Positions 53,592 through 61,455 of a stretch of 64,000 nucleotides of DNA are shown here, piece after piece. The first letter of the stretch is position 1. The number at the start of each line of letters is the position of its first letter. The notes below the pieces were generated by a model that worked only from the letters and a program-made list of their open reading frames with translations, did no database searches and had not been told where the DNA came from. The position numbers were made by a program, and so were the translations under genes. The stretch is taken from NCBI RefSeq assembly GCF_024138675.1, contig NZ_CP090959.1, positions 620,001 to 684,000 on the forward strand, given 5' to 3'. This stretch comes from Simiduia sp. 21SJ11W-1 (GTDB lineage Bacteria > Pseudomonadota > Gammaproteobacteria > Pseudomonadales > Cellvibrionaceae).

Positions 53592-55166
53592 CTAGGCTGG
53601 CGCCTCCTCTTGTTCAGCTTTTTTGGATTCTTCGTTCTTTGCCTTCGCCTCTTGCGTTTTGGTGGTTGCAGGTGCGGGGCTTAGCTGTGTGTCGTTTCCA
53701 GCCTGCGTTGTAGTGGGATTAATTTTGTCACCAATGGATTCGCCCAGCATAAAGGTGCGGTGTGGGAAGGGTATTTCAATGCCGCGCTCATCGAAGGCAT
53801 ATTTGATACGGCGATTGAACTCGCGCCCCAGGGCCCATTTATCATGGGCGCGGGTTTTCAGCCGCACGCGAATATTCACGGCGCTATCGGCAAATTGGTT
53901 AACACCCAGTATTTCAATGTCGTCTAGCATCATTGGCCCGAAGGTGTCGTCTTCACGGAGCGATTTGCTCACATCCTTAGCGCAGGCAATTACAGAATCG
54001 ATGTCTTCTTTGTAGGCCACGCCTATGTCTGTCAGGTAATAGCTGTATTCTTTGGTGTGGTTTTCAACCACATCCAGCTCGCTAAAGGGAATGGTGTGCA
54101 CTGTGCCGTCAAGGCTTCGCAGTTGAAGCTTGCGCATGGTGATCTTTTCCACCTCGCCCATGCGCCCGGCAACCTTAACCACATCACCAATTTGCAGCAG
54201 ATCCTCAAGCACAATAATAAAGCCCACCAGGAAATCGCGCACAACAGTTTGGGCACCAAAACCAATGGCAATACCGAATACACCGGCACCGGCCACCAGC
54301 GGCATAATATTAATGCCCAGCTCTGAAAGCGTCATGAGTGTGAAAATAATCACTAGCACGATGAAAATTACACGGCGAATAATAGGCAGCACGGTATCTG
54401 CGCGGGCACTGCTCATAGAGCGTGCGTGGCGCATGCCATATTCTATGGCCGCGTTAGAAACCTCCCAGAACACGGCATAGAGTAATGCCAGCACGCCCAA
54501 GGTAAGTACCCAATTTAAAAGTTTTAAATAGCTGGCCTGGCCTTCGGGCAAAAACCAGCCGAGCTGCCAAATTTCTGCGATGGCCGCAATACCCAGGGTT
54601 AAGCACAGCGCAAAACCCGCAAGCGACCACACCTGAGTAATCATGCGAAGGCGATCGGGTTCGAGTGCAAACCGTGAGCGCACCTGGTTAAGTTTTCGAT
54701 CTGCTGTGCGTGCAATCCAGCGGTTAGCCAGTGCCATGAGCATCAGTGAAAACAAGGCACCAATGCTTACTAGAATCTTGCCTATTTCGGAGTCGCTAAG
54801 GCCCAGGTTTTGCAACAGTTGGCTGTACTCGGTTGCAAGTGCGCCGCTGCTATCTTCAAGATGCAGTAGCTCGCTGAGGGCCAGTTGGTCTTGCTCTTCT
54901 TCCTGTTGCAGCTGTGCCAAGGCTTTTAGCTTATCGATAAAAGCCTGGCGCGCGGTTTCGCTCTCCAGTAACGCAATCAGGTCGTTTAACTCGGCGTTAC
55001 TGGCGGCGTGGGTGATCTGCTCAGAGGCGTCGGGCTGCTCTGTGGCAGTTTGGGCCTGATCTGAGGTTGTTTGATTGGCGTGAATAGGGGCGCTGAGGGC
55101 CAAACCGAGCGATAGGCCAAGTACAATGCGCTGGATACCACGCCAGATATTGCGCATGCTGTTCAT
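53592..55166 (-). CDS. Mechanosensitive channel of the MscS family
   Basis: A 524-aa MscS-type channel. It has a signal peptide (to PIHA), a Gln/Glu-rich periplasmic coiled coil, four to five membrane segments, the pore and beta domain (GVFGIAIGFGAQTVVRDFLVGFIIVLED, GDVVKVAGRMGEVEKITMRKLQLR) and a long charged tail. It opens when membrane tension rises after osmotic down-shock. It begins an operon with mgtC and the DUF748 gene. I placed the start at 55166, with AGAGAA just upstream. Confidence 0.9.
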   Translation of the reverse strand: MNSMRNIWRGIQRIVLGLSLGLALSAPIHANQTTSDQAQTATEQPDASEQITHAASNAELNDLIALLESETARQAFIDKLKALAQLQQEEEQDQLALSELLHLEDSSGALATEYSQLLQNLGLSDSEIGKILVSIGALFSLMLMALANRWIARTADRKLNQVRSRFALEPDRLRMITQVWSLAGFALCLTLGIAAIAEIWQLGWFLPEGQASYLKLLNWVLTLGVLALLYAVFWEVSNAAIEYGMRHARSMSSARADTVLPIIRRVIFIVLVIIFTLMTLSELGINIMPLVAGAGVFGIAIGFGAQTVVRDFLVGFIIVLEDLLQIGDVVKVAGRMGEVEKITMRKLQLRSLDGTVHTIPFSELDVVENHTKEYSYYLTDIGVAYKEDIDSVIACAKDVSKSLREDDTFGPMMLDDIEILGVNQFADSAVNIRVRLKTRAHDKWALGREFNRRIKYAFDERGIEIPFPHRTFMLGESIGDKINPTTTQAGNDTQLSPAPATTKTQEAKAKNEESKKAEQEEAPA

Positions 55167-55223
55167 AAGTTCTCTGCAATAATCTGATTTCAAGTGGTGG
55201 CCGGTGAGGCCGGTTGAGAAAAT

Positions 55224-55247
55224 AAAGGCGCTCTAGTGAGCGCCTTT
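55224..55247 (-). terminator. Rho-independent terminator of the small lipoprotein gene
   Basis: AAAGGCGCTC and GAGCGCCTTT form a ten-pair stem with a four-base loop; T-rich sequence follows on the minus strand. Confidence 0.85.
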
Positions 55248-55259
55248 GGGTATAGCCTA

Positions 55260-55451
55260 TTAGCAGTCGGTATCTTCAGCTTTTACGCCTTCTTTAACTT
55301 CTTCACAGGCATCTTCAATATCGTTACCGATATCTTCTGCAGTTTCTTCAATGTTTTCGCCAAACTCCTCTGGGCCGCCTTCGTTAACGTCGCAAGCAGA
55401 CAAAGCAAAAACAGACAGCAGAAAGGTGATCATCAACATTAACTTTTTCAT
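55260..55451 (-). CDS. Small acidic lipoprotein
   Basis: A 63-aa lipoprotein: signal with lipobox ALSAC, then a strongly acidic helix (EEFGENIEETAEDIGNDIEDACEEVK) and a C-terminal Cys. It resembles entericidin-like or stress lipoproteins in size, but no family is certain. AAGGA lies seven bases before the ATG at 55451. A sigma-54-like promoter is about 92 bases upstream. Confidence 0.75.
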   Translation of the reverse strand: MKKLMLMITFLLSVFALSACDVNEGGPEEFGENIEETAEDIGNDIEDACEEVKEGVKAEDTDC

Positions 55452-55542
55452 CTTCATATCCTTTTCAAGATTTACGTTGTTTGAGCCAGCGGCCGCCTGA
55501 ATTCACAGAAAGTGCACCGGCGTTGCTAAGCACTGTAGGTAA

Positions 55543-55558
55543 TCCAATATGCGTGCCA
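55543..55558 (-). promoter_or_regulatory. Sigma-54 promoter candidate for the small lipoprotein gene
   Basis: Minus strand TGGCACGCATATTGGA, preceded by AAAAGT. The -24 box is perfect; the -12 box reads TTGG rather than TTGC. The AAAAGTTGGCACGC block is shared with the BON-gene promoter. Confidence 0.6.
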
Positions 55559-55958
55559 ACTTTTAAGTTTTTACTGAATTCTCTTGTGGGCCCCCTGTTT
55601 TAAAGGGTTCTGGCGGTGCTTGTGCAATTGTCGACGAGGTTTGTGCAGCCTGTGTGCCATAAGTACTGGAGGTTGTTTAGGTAGCCTTTACAAGCCCTGT
55701 AGGAACTGCCTGTAAATCTTGCAAAAACAGCGCTTATTGCTGCCTGCTAATTGATGGCTTGTTATGCCCTGGAGTATAGGTGAGCTATTAAGTGCAGTGA
55801 TTTTCGTGCCTTTTTAGTTCGCGCTAGAGAGAGAATGATTGGTGCTGTAGGGCCTGATCTTCATGGCTTTTGGGGGGTTGAAGATGTGCGGTGGCTTGCG
55901 TTTTCATGTCAACGCGGTAAGTGGTTAAGGCGGCATGTATTTTAATGGATTAAAAAGT
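55559..55958. other. Divergent regulatory stretch between two sigma-54 promoters
   Basis: About 400 bases without a gene, separating the small lipoprotein and DUF1328 units. It contains CTTTACAAG near 55687 and an ATCTTCA...TGAAGAT dyad near 55857. It probably holds enhancer sites for the sigma-54 promoters. Confidence 0.45.
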
Positions 55959-55974
55959 TGGCATACCCGTTGCA
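55959..55974 (+). promoter_or_regulatory. Sigma-54 promoter of the DUF1328-csbD unit
   Basis: TGGCATACCCGTTGCA, preceded by AAAAAGT, matches the -24/-12 pattern with only one change (T for C in the -24 box). Confidence 0.85.
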
Positions 55975-56056
55975 ACACTCTCAGTGAACGGCGAAAAAGT
56001 TTACATCGCCATTTAGGTTTAACCATTAAATGCAAACTGAGAACAAGGAGTTCGTT

Positions 56057-56236
56057 ATGTTGAGCTGGGTAGTAACGTTTTTAATTTTGGCATTGATTGC
56101 CGGTTTTCTTGGTTTTGGCGGTGTGGCCAGCGCGTCCTTAGGTATCGCCAAGTTGTTTTTTGCCGTTTTCATTGTGCTGTTTCTGGTAACACTGGTGGCG
56201 CATTTGTTAACAGGCCGCAGGCCGCCTATGCCGTAG
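56057..56236 (+). CDS. DUF1328 small membrane protein (YtjA-like)
   Basis: A 59-aa protein with two membrane segments ([21 protein letters not shown] and the later [15 protein letters not shown]) and the family motif [14 protein letters not shown]. Function unknown; members are often stress-induced. The ATG at 56057 has AAGGAG upstream. It leads a possible unit with the CsbD and PLDc_N-like genes. Confidence 0.88.
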   Translation: MLSWVVTFLILALIAGFLGFGGVASASLGIAKLFFAVFIVLFLVTLVAHLLTGRRPPMP

Positions 56237-56296
56237 TGGCTGCATTTTTTAGGCGTAGATATTCTGGGTATAAATATTGTCAACAAGGAGCTAACA

Positions 56297-56485
56297 ATGA
56301 GTAACGATATTTTTAAAGGCCAATGGCGTCAGGTGGAAGGAAAGCTAAAGGAGCGATTTTCCAAGTTAACTGACAACGACTTGGGTGAAGCCGAAGGCAA
56401 GATGGATGTATTGCTTGGCAAACTTCAAGAGAAGTACGGCTGGACTAAGGCCGAGGCTCAAGCGCAGTTAGATAGCCTTAGGTAG
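56297..56485 (+). CDS. CsbD family stress protein
   Basis: A 62-aa hydrophilic protein with the CsbD pattern: FKGQWRQVEGKLKERFSKLTD near the start and AEGKMDVLLGKLQEKYGW at the centre. CsbD-like proteins are induced in general stress (sigma-B in Bacillus); the action is unknown. AAGGAGC lies before the ATG. It lies 60 bases after the DUF1328 gene. Confidence 0.9.
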   Translation: MSNDIFKGQWRQVEGKLKERFSKLTDNDLGEAEGKMDVLLGKLQEKYGWTKAEAQAQLDSLR

Positions 56486-56664
56486 TGCACTGCCACCTCG
56501 TGCATGAGTGCGTTGCGATGTCAATGTGTTCATGCGCGAGGTGGTGTGCCTCTGAACGCTTGCCGGTGTTTTCAGATGTAACGCGTTAGAGGGCTTCGTA
56601 AGGACGCTGCGTGTAAGGCTATTGAAAGGAGCTATGTAAAGTAGCTACATAAAGGAGCTATGTA

Positions 56665-56847
56665 ATGGATATTCAAATAACAGGCCTGTTGGGCCTTTTG
56701 ATTTTGATTGCTGATATCTGGGCCATATTAAGTGTGGCACAGTCGTCAGCAAAAACTGCAGTAAAGCTTGTGTGGGTTTTGCTAATTCTATTGTTGCCCG
56801 TACTGGGTTTGATTATTTGGTTTTTGGCAGGCCCGCGCGGCCGCTAG
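56665..56847 (+). CDS. PLDc_N-type small membrane protein
   Basis: A 60-aa protein with two membrane segments: GLLGLLILIADIWAILSV and VKLVWVLLILLLPVLGLIIWFLAG, joined by a short basic loop. This is the PLDc_N (phospholipase D N-terminal-like) pattern, standing alone. Upstream, GGAGCTATGTAA is repeated twice (56628 and 56654 region), giving two possible ribosome sites. It may share the sigma-54 unit with the two genes upstream, though the gap is 180 bases. Confidence 0.75.
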   Translation: MDIQITGLLGLLILIADIWAILSVAQSSAKTAVKLVWVLLILLLPVLGLIIWFLAGPRGR

Positions 56848-56888
56848 TATTTTATGCCTCCCCAAGGCTATTTATTTAGTCTCCCATT

Positions 56889-56910
56889 GGCCCCTGAAGG
56901 GGCCTTTTTT
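56889..56910 (+). terminator. Rho-independent terminator after the PLDc_N-like gene
   Basis: GGCCCCT and AGGGGCC pair around a tiny loop, followed by TTTTTT. Confidence 0.8.
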
Positions 56911-56984
56911 ATGCTTGATAATAATGGCTAACTTTCATCACAAGGCTCGGCGTAAATTTATTGCCAAGGCGATGTCTGTTTGCA

Positions 56985-57001
56985 GTGTAAGCTTTTCAAA
57001 G
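56985..57001. promoter_or_regulatory. Candidate enhancer dyad upstream of the BON gene
   Basis: GTGTAAGCTTTTCAAAG is about 110 bases upstream of the sigma-54 promoter. It matches GTGAAAGCTTGTAAAAG upstream of the small porin at 14 of 17 positions. A second dyad TTGGTTGAAATTTCACCAA lies at about 57044. Confidence 0.45.
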
Positions 57002-57111
57002 GTTGAAAAATATTTTGTATTTTTCGCAAATGCAGTACAGGGTTTGGTTGAAATTTCACCAAAAAGTCGGGGTTTGGCCTTTTTTAAGGCTAAATTTGCG
57101 AAATTAAAAGT

Positions 57112-57127
57112 TGGCACGCTTCTCGCT
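57112..57127 (+). promoter_or_regulatory. Sigma-54 promoter of the BON gene
   Basis: TGGCACGCTTCTCGCT, preceded by AAAAGT: perfect -24 box, TCGC in the -12 box. The leader to the ATG is about 90 bases. Confidence 0.75.
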
Positions 57128-57230
57128 ACATACACAGTGCAAAGTAACCGGGTGCCAAATGGTCCCGCTGCAACTGACGTTTTAATCGCAACGTTTAGTT
57201 ATTGAGCAATCAACTGGAAAGGAGTTATCC

Positions 57231-57839
57231 ATGAAAACTGTAGCGAAAACATTAAGTGTATTGGCTGTAAGTATTGCCGCGGCTTCTGCTGTGCCTACCG
57301 CAATGGCAGGTGATCGTGGCCAAGAAATGAATGAGAAAGAATCTCATTATTTCAGCAACGGCTGGCGTGAAGGCAAGATTGAAGCTGCGGTATTATTTAA
57401 CGAACATCTTAACCCCTTCGATATTGATGTAGAGGTTAACCGCGATGTGGCCTACCTTGTAGGGTCAGTATCATCTGATATTGAAAAGGATCTGGCAGAG
57501 CAGGTAGCCTTAAGTGTTGAAGGCATTAGCCAGGTTGAAAACAAGCTGACCGTTAATCAAGATGCCGCCAAGGCGGAAAGCCGCAGTGAGCGCCGCATTA
57601 AAGACAGTGAGTTTGTTAAATCTGTGAAAGACGCCACTCTGGCTGCGCAGGTTAAAATGAAGCTTTTGGCTAATTCGAACGTGTCTGGTTTGAAAATCGA
57701 TGTAGATACCAAAGACCAGGTGGTAGAGCTAAAAGGTGAAGTGCCGAGCAATGCCGCAAAAGAGCTTGCAGGGCGTATTGCGGAAAATACCGAAGATGTA
57801 CGCGATGTGCGTAACAAGCTTAAGGTTGTTAACAGCTAA
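57231..57839 (+). CDS. Periplasmic protein with two BON domains (OsmY-like)
   Basis: A 202-aa exported protein with signal peptide ending TAMAG. Two BON domains: about 40-105 (DIDVEVNRDVAYLVGSVSSD, ISQVENKLTV) and 130-200 (LKIDVDTKDQVVELKGEVPS, VRDVRNKLKVV). Like OsmY it probably associates with membranes in osmotic or envelope stress. AAAGGAG lies before the ATG. It has its own sigma-54 promoter and a strong terminator. Confidence 0.92.
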   Translation: MKTVAKTLSVLAVSIAAASAVPTAMAGDRGQEMNEKESHYFSNGWREGKIEAAVLFNEHLNPFDIDVEVNRDVAYLVGSVSSDIEKDLAEQVALSVEGISQVENKLTVNQDAAKAESRSERRIKDSEFVKSVKDATLAAQVKMKLLANSNVSGLKIDVDTKDQVVELKGEVPSNAAKELAGRIAENTEDVRDVRNKLKVVNS

Positions 57840-57853
57840 TGCCGTTGTACCGT

Positions 57854-57885
57854 AAAAAATCCGCGCAGAGGCGCGGATTTTTTTT
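57854..57885 (+). terminator. Rho-independent terminator of the BON gene
   Basis: AAAAAATCCGCGC and GCGCGGATTTTTT form a long perfect stem around AGAG, 15 bases after the stop. Confidence 0.93.
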
Positions 57886-58729
57886 GCCTGCAGTTTATTC
57901 ATCTTACTTGGTAATAAAAATGCGCAGTTTATTGTTGAGTGGTGCTGGTATTCTAGTGCGGCTGGTGCTGCTATCGGAGTTTCACATTGATGCTCCTGCG
58001 CGCGCTGTAAAGGCCTCCTAAGTTTAAAGCCTTAGCCATAATTCAAGCACCAGGGTTAAGGGTGATTGGCGGGTCTGTCTAATGTCGAGCACGAAACCAT
58101 GGGGCAGCAGCGCAACCTATGCTTTGCTAATCAGCCACAGCTTTTGCCTAGACCTCGATCGACATCCTTGAGAGGTTGAGTTGTAGCCAAGGGCTGGTGT
58201 GCCATTCCCGCTGCAAAACTTATGCGCGGATTCTTGTCTCAATAGGTGTAACCCAAAAGTAGCGGTAAGGAGGCTGATGTGGCCGGCTGAGCCATCTCAC
58301 CATTGATCGTAGGTGCATTATTTCTCTTAAGCTGGCCACAATTCTACACGCGCGTTTGCTCAAGCACTGCGCGAATAGCGTTAAGTAACTTCTCTCAACA
58401 TTGCGGCGGCAGTTAAGGCTCTTGGGGCTGCATTGTGAGTGCTAATGCAGGTGTGGCATAGGAGGGGTAAGGTTTGGGTGGCTTGCCAGATTCTGTGTCA
58501 GATTTTGGTCAAATTCGGCGCTGTTGGTATGTCAGTTGTGTGCGGGCCTTGTGTCGGCTTAGATGTAGGAGGGTGTAGAAAGGTATATCAGGCGCTGGGG
58601 TATTACTGAGTTTGCTATTGTGTTATCGCAAGGTCATGTGCTTCATTCAGTCGGCGTGTATGATCATGGCGCCAATGATGTATGGCGCCCGCCAGAGTAG
58701 AATCAATAGCGAAGTTAAGTCTTGGTTAC
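57886..58729. other. Gene-free stretch of about 840 bases
   Basis: No open frame here has a ribosome site or codon use like its neighbours. I saw no RNA-gene signature or long repeat. Small ORFs around 57.9 and 58.6 kb look accidental. Confidence 0.5.
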
Positions 58730-58756
58730 AAAAAAAGCCACGGGAAACCCGTGGCG
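58730..58756 (-). terminator. Rho-independent terminator of the OmpA-like unit
   Basis: On the minus strand GCCACGGG and CCCGTGGC pair around TTT, followed by seven T. It lies 70 bases past the stop of the OmpA-family gene. Confidence 0.9.
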
Positions 58757-58826
58757 AGTGGGGTGCGAAGGGAGGGCCTTCGCAACTACCTTGGGGGAGG
58801 TAGCGGGATACTGTTGCAGATAGCGT

Positions 58827-59663
58827 TTACTGACGCTGTGAAACCTGCTCTGTACTTACCGGGGCTTCGTAGTTCTCACCCTTATCCAGTACAACTACTT
58901 CAACCCGGCGGTTGTGTTGGCGGCCAGCGGCGGTGCTGTTGGTGGCAACGGGATTTGCCTCACCGTAGCCTTCGGTGTTGATGCGATCTTTGCCAATGCC
59001 GCGCTCGGCAAGCGCTTTCTGAACGGCGTTGGCTCGGCGTTCCGAGAGGGTGAGGTTGTACTCTTCACTCCCTTGGGCGTCGGTATAGCCTTCAACCACA
59101 ATTTTTACATCGGGGTATTTCTTTAAAAATTCGGCCAAGCGTTTAATGGCCGCTTGAGAGCCAGGCTGTAATTGATCATCGTCAAAGGCAAAGAGCATGT
59201 CACCAAGGGTGAGTACGTTTGCCTTTTGCGACTGACGGCTGCCGGCCTCACTGAGTTCAGCCTTTAGCTTGTCTATTTCCTTTTGCTTGTGAGCCAGCGC
59301 TTCATTCTTTGCTTTAAGTTCCAGCTGCGCACGACGCTCATCTGCTTTGGAAAATTCGGCTTCCATCTTGCCAAGGCGGGTTCGTGCCTCGGTGTTTAGC
59401 AGTAGTTTGTCAGACACATACATATGGTGCTCGGCAAGGGATTCTTCGTCTTCTTCCCAGGCCTTGGTGGCAGATTTAACACTCTCGCTTGCCTCATTGA
59501 AGGCATCGCCTGCGTACAGCGCAACCTGATCATCTTGTGCCAGGCGTGCTTCACGTTCTTGCAACGCCTGTAGTTCGTTTGGGGTTTCTGTGGTTGCGCA
59601 ACCCGTGGCCAGAAGGGCAACCAATGCGGTGGCGATACCTGTAGATAGTAGGTGCTTATTCAT
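58827..59663 (-). CDS. OmpA-family peptidoglycan-binding lipoprotein with DUF4398-like N-part
   Basis: A 278-aa lipoprotein (lipobox LLATGC). The N-terminal half is helical and DUF4398-like (AGDAFNEASESVKSATKAWEEDEE), with a coiled coil. The OmpA C-terminal domain (about 165-260) has TLGDMLFAFDDDQLQPGSQ, VVEGYTDAQGSEEYNLTLSERRA and NRRVEVVVL, with the peptidoglycan-binding Asp and Arg. It tethers the outer membrane to the wall. The ATG at 59663 is preceded by AGGAGCC. It follows the DUF4398 gene. Confidence 0.9.
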   Translation of the reverse strand: MNKHLLSTGIATALVALLATGCATTETPNELQALQEREARLAQDDQVALYAGDAFNEASESVKSATKAWEEDEESLAEHHMYVSDKLLLNTEARTRLGKMEAEFSKADERRAQLELKAKNEALAHKQKEIDKLKAELSEAGSRQSQKANVLTLGDMLFAFDDDQLQPGSQAAIKRLAEFLKKYPDVKIVVEGYTDAQGSEEYNLTLSERRANAVQKALAERGIGKDRINTEGYGEANPVATNSTAAGRQHNRRVEVVVLDKGENYEAPVSTEQVSQRQ

Positions 59664-59718
59664 GATTGGGCTCCTGAATATATTTCGATTTATGCCGTCA
59701 CTCGTAACAACACAGGGT

Positions 59719-60075
59719 TTAGTGTGCGTGCATTTCTTGTTCAAGTTGGGCAATGGTTTCGTTCAGTTCAGTCAGCATCTTCTGCATTTTTACGGTTTTG
59801 GCTTTTGCCTCTGCCAGTTTTGCATCTGCTGTGGCCTTTTCTGCAGCCCAGCGTGCTTGCTGGTAATCTTCGCTATCAAGTGCGGCCATTGCGATGTCCA
59901 AATTTGACTTGGCGCGGCGGTAGTGCTCTGCGGCCAGTTTGTCTGCTTGCTCATCCTGAGCAGTTTTTACATAGGTTTCAGCGGTGGCCAATTCCGATTT
60001 TGGTGGTGTGCCGGTGGCACACGCAGTGGCAGTTAGCGTGATGGCGCTGGCAAAAATCAGCTGTTTAATATTCAT
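59719..60075 (-). CDS. DUF4398 lipoprotein
   Basis: A 118-aa lipoprotein (lipobox ATAC) that is mostly helical. The DUF4398 pattern is ELATAETYVKTAQDEQADKLA then AAEHYRRAKSNLDIAM and QARWAAEKATADAKLAEAKA. It resembles the N-terminal part of the OmpA-family neighbour, so the pair may act together at the outer membrane. AGGAGC lies before the ATG. It is about 55 bases upstream of the OmpA-family gene. Confidence 0.87.
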   Translation of the reverse strand: MNIKQLIFASAITLTATACATGTPPKSELATAETYVKTAQDEQADKLAAEHYRRAKSNLDIAMAALDSEDYQQARWAAEKATADAKLAEAKAKTVKMQKMLTELNETIAQLEQEMHAH

Positions 60076-60310
60076 GGTGTGCTCCTGTATCCGTTACTTT
60101 GTGAAGAAGTCCTTGAAGCGTGCATCCCTGCGCCTTTGCTCACGTCTTGCATCCGTACATTTAACGTCCGTTTATCGTGCGTGTGCACATTCACTCCTGT
60201 GGTTGAGCTATCCGTGTTGGCATCCATGCGTGAGGGCGTATAGGCCCGGCTTCTGCTGCAACACAGGCTGCAGCGGGCGAATGTGCCGCGCTGCCGCCAG
60301 ATGTTTAATG

Positions 60311-60874
60311 TTAAAAGCTGTACTGCAAGTTAACTGAGGCCACATCAACTTCCGGCTTGATGTCGTCATCCAGTTCGTAGCGGTCGTATTCCAGGCGCAA
60401 ATCCAGGTTGGTGGTTAGGCCAAACTTCAAGCCGCCGCCGTAAAACCAGTCGCCGCCGTCAATGTCTTCAGAGATTTCACCGATTACCGGCACCGTGGTT
60501 TTCAACTTGGCATCCCAGGTGAACCAGCCGGCGCGGGCGTAAACTGAAAATCGTTCATGCAATGGTGCAGAAACGATACCTGCGAAAGTAAAGCCATCGA
60601 TTTCAGCGTTGTCGTCAAAGCTGTTGGCTTCATCGAAGTTGAGGTAACCGATTTCTGCGCCAAGAAATTCGTTGAACTTCATGCCGCCGTAAACTTTCAG
60701 TACTTCAGCGTCATCGTCGAAATCTGTGTCGTCGTTTTCATACTTGATGGAGTACTGTCCGTAGCCGCCGCCCACATAAAGCTCGGGTTCATTCAGGTTG
60801 AAATCGTTGGCCCAAGCCGAAGCAGAGGTGGCAGTGATTAAGCCTGCTGCGAGTAATGTGCGTCCAAACATCAT
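60311..60874 (-). CDS. Small outer-membrane beta-barrel protein
   Basis: A 187-aa protein with signal peptide ending SAWAND. It is an eight-strand OmpA/OmpW-size barrel: YVGGGYGQYSIKYENDD, FLGAEIGYLNF, FSVYARAGWFTWDAK, DWFYGGGLKFGL and the final aromatic strand VASVNLQYSF. It contains acidic loops. AGGAG is seven bases before the ATG at 60874. A consensus sigma-54 promoter lies about 65 bases upstream; the two following genes may be in the same unit. Confidence 0.88.
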   Translation of the reverse strand: MMFGRTLLAAGLITATSASAWANDFNLNEPELYVGGGYGQYSIKYENDDTDFDDDAEVLKVYGGMKFNEFLGAEIGYLNFDEANSFDDNAEIDGFTFAGIVSAPLHERFSVYARAGWFTWDAKLKTTVPVIGEISEDIDGGDWFYGGGLKFGLTTNLDLRLEYDRYELDDDIKPEVDVASVNLQYSF

Positions 60875-60937
60875 GTTACTTCTCCTGTTTGCAATTAAAT
60901 CAATGGTATGGCGTTGCCATGTTTGCGCTGAGAGTAT

Positions 60938-60953
60938 TGCAACCGGTATGCCA
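60938..60953 (-). promoter_or_regulatory. Sigma-54 promoter of the small porin gene
   Basis: Minus strand TGGCATACCGGTTGCA, preceded by AAAGT, matches -24/-12 with one change. It is nearly the same as the DUF1328 promoter (TGGCATACCCGTTGCA). Confidence 0.85.
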
Positions 60954-61052
60954 ACTTTATTGTTCGAATTTCGGGCGTAAATCGGCATTTTTTTGTGAGC
61001 GAGTTATCAAAATAATGTGGGTGAACTTCCGGGGATTTTCTTTTTTTCAAAC

Positions 61053-61085
61053 TTTTTTACACGCCCCCGTGAAAGCTTGTAAAAG
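61053..61085. promoter_or_regulatory. Candidate enhancer region for the small porin gene
   Basis: Contains TTTTTTACACGCC (also at 45537) and GTGAAAGCTTGTAAAAG (like 56985), 100-145 bases upstream of the sigma-54 promoter. Confidence 0.42.
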
Positions 61086-61184
61086 TTACAGCCCACGTTT
61101 TTCGGAAACTGGGCCCGGCGGCCCGCAAAAGGCTTAAAAGGTTATTTCTTGACCTAGGGCCCGATTGGCGTAAACTGCGCGCCA

Positions 61185-61345
61185 TCGTAACCAGGTGCCT
61201 GTATGGCCCAGCGCGAGCTGGAGTCTGATACAGGGTAAATGGGAAGCCGGTATTCCGGCGCTGCCCCCGCAACGGTGATTGATGCAGTGCGCATCATCAG
61301 CCCGACACCAGCCTGATTGCGCTGCCCCGCCACCACGGCGGGAAT
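61185..61345 (+). ncRNA. Cobalamin riboswitch
   Basis: The adenosylcobalamin aptamer is recognised by its conserved parts: CCAGGTGCCTG at the start, GGGAAGCCGGT, the B12 box CTGCCCCCGCAACGGT and CAGCCCGACACCAGCCT at the end. A downstream hairpin CCCGCC-ACCAC-GGCGGG (61326-61342) is a likely part of the switching region. It is 110 bases before btuB, so btuB is turned down when cobalamin is plentiful. Confidence 0.93.
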
Positions 61346-61455
61346 ACGACGTAGCGGAGGGCTGCATCGGTGGATGTTTTTTCAGGCGCTGGCCGCAGGT
61401 TTACACCCACTCTTCTCCCTCCCTCAACACTTATTATTGTGATTGGGGAGTTCTC

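Noticed and set aside
57839-58021. 60-codon open frame after the BON gene
   Set aside because: It begins at the BON stop and reads through the terminator stem; no protein features.
58612-58803. 63-codon open frame near 58.7 kb
   Set aside because: It reads through the minus-strand terminator of the OmpA-like unit; probably accidental.
59984-60337. Plus-strand open frame across the gap between the porin and DUF4398 genes
   Set aside because: It overlaps the ends of both minus-strand genes, is Cys/Arg-rich and has no ribosome site.
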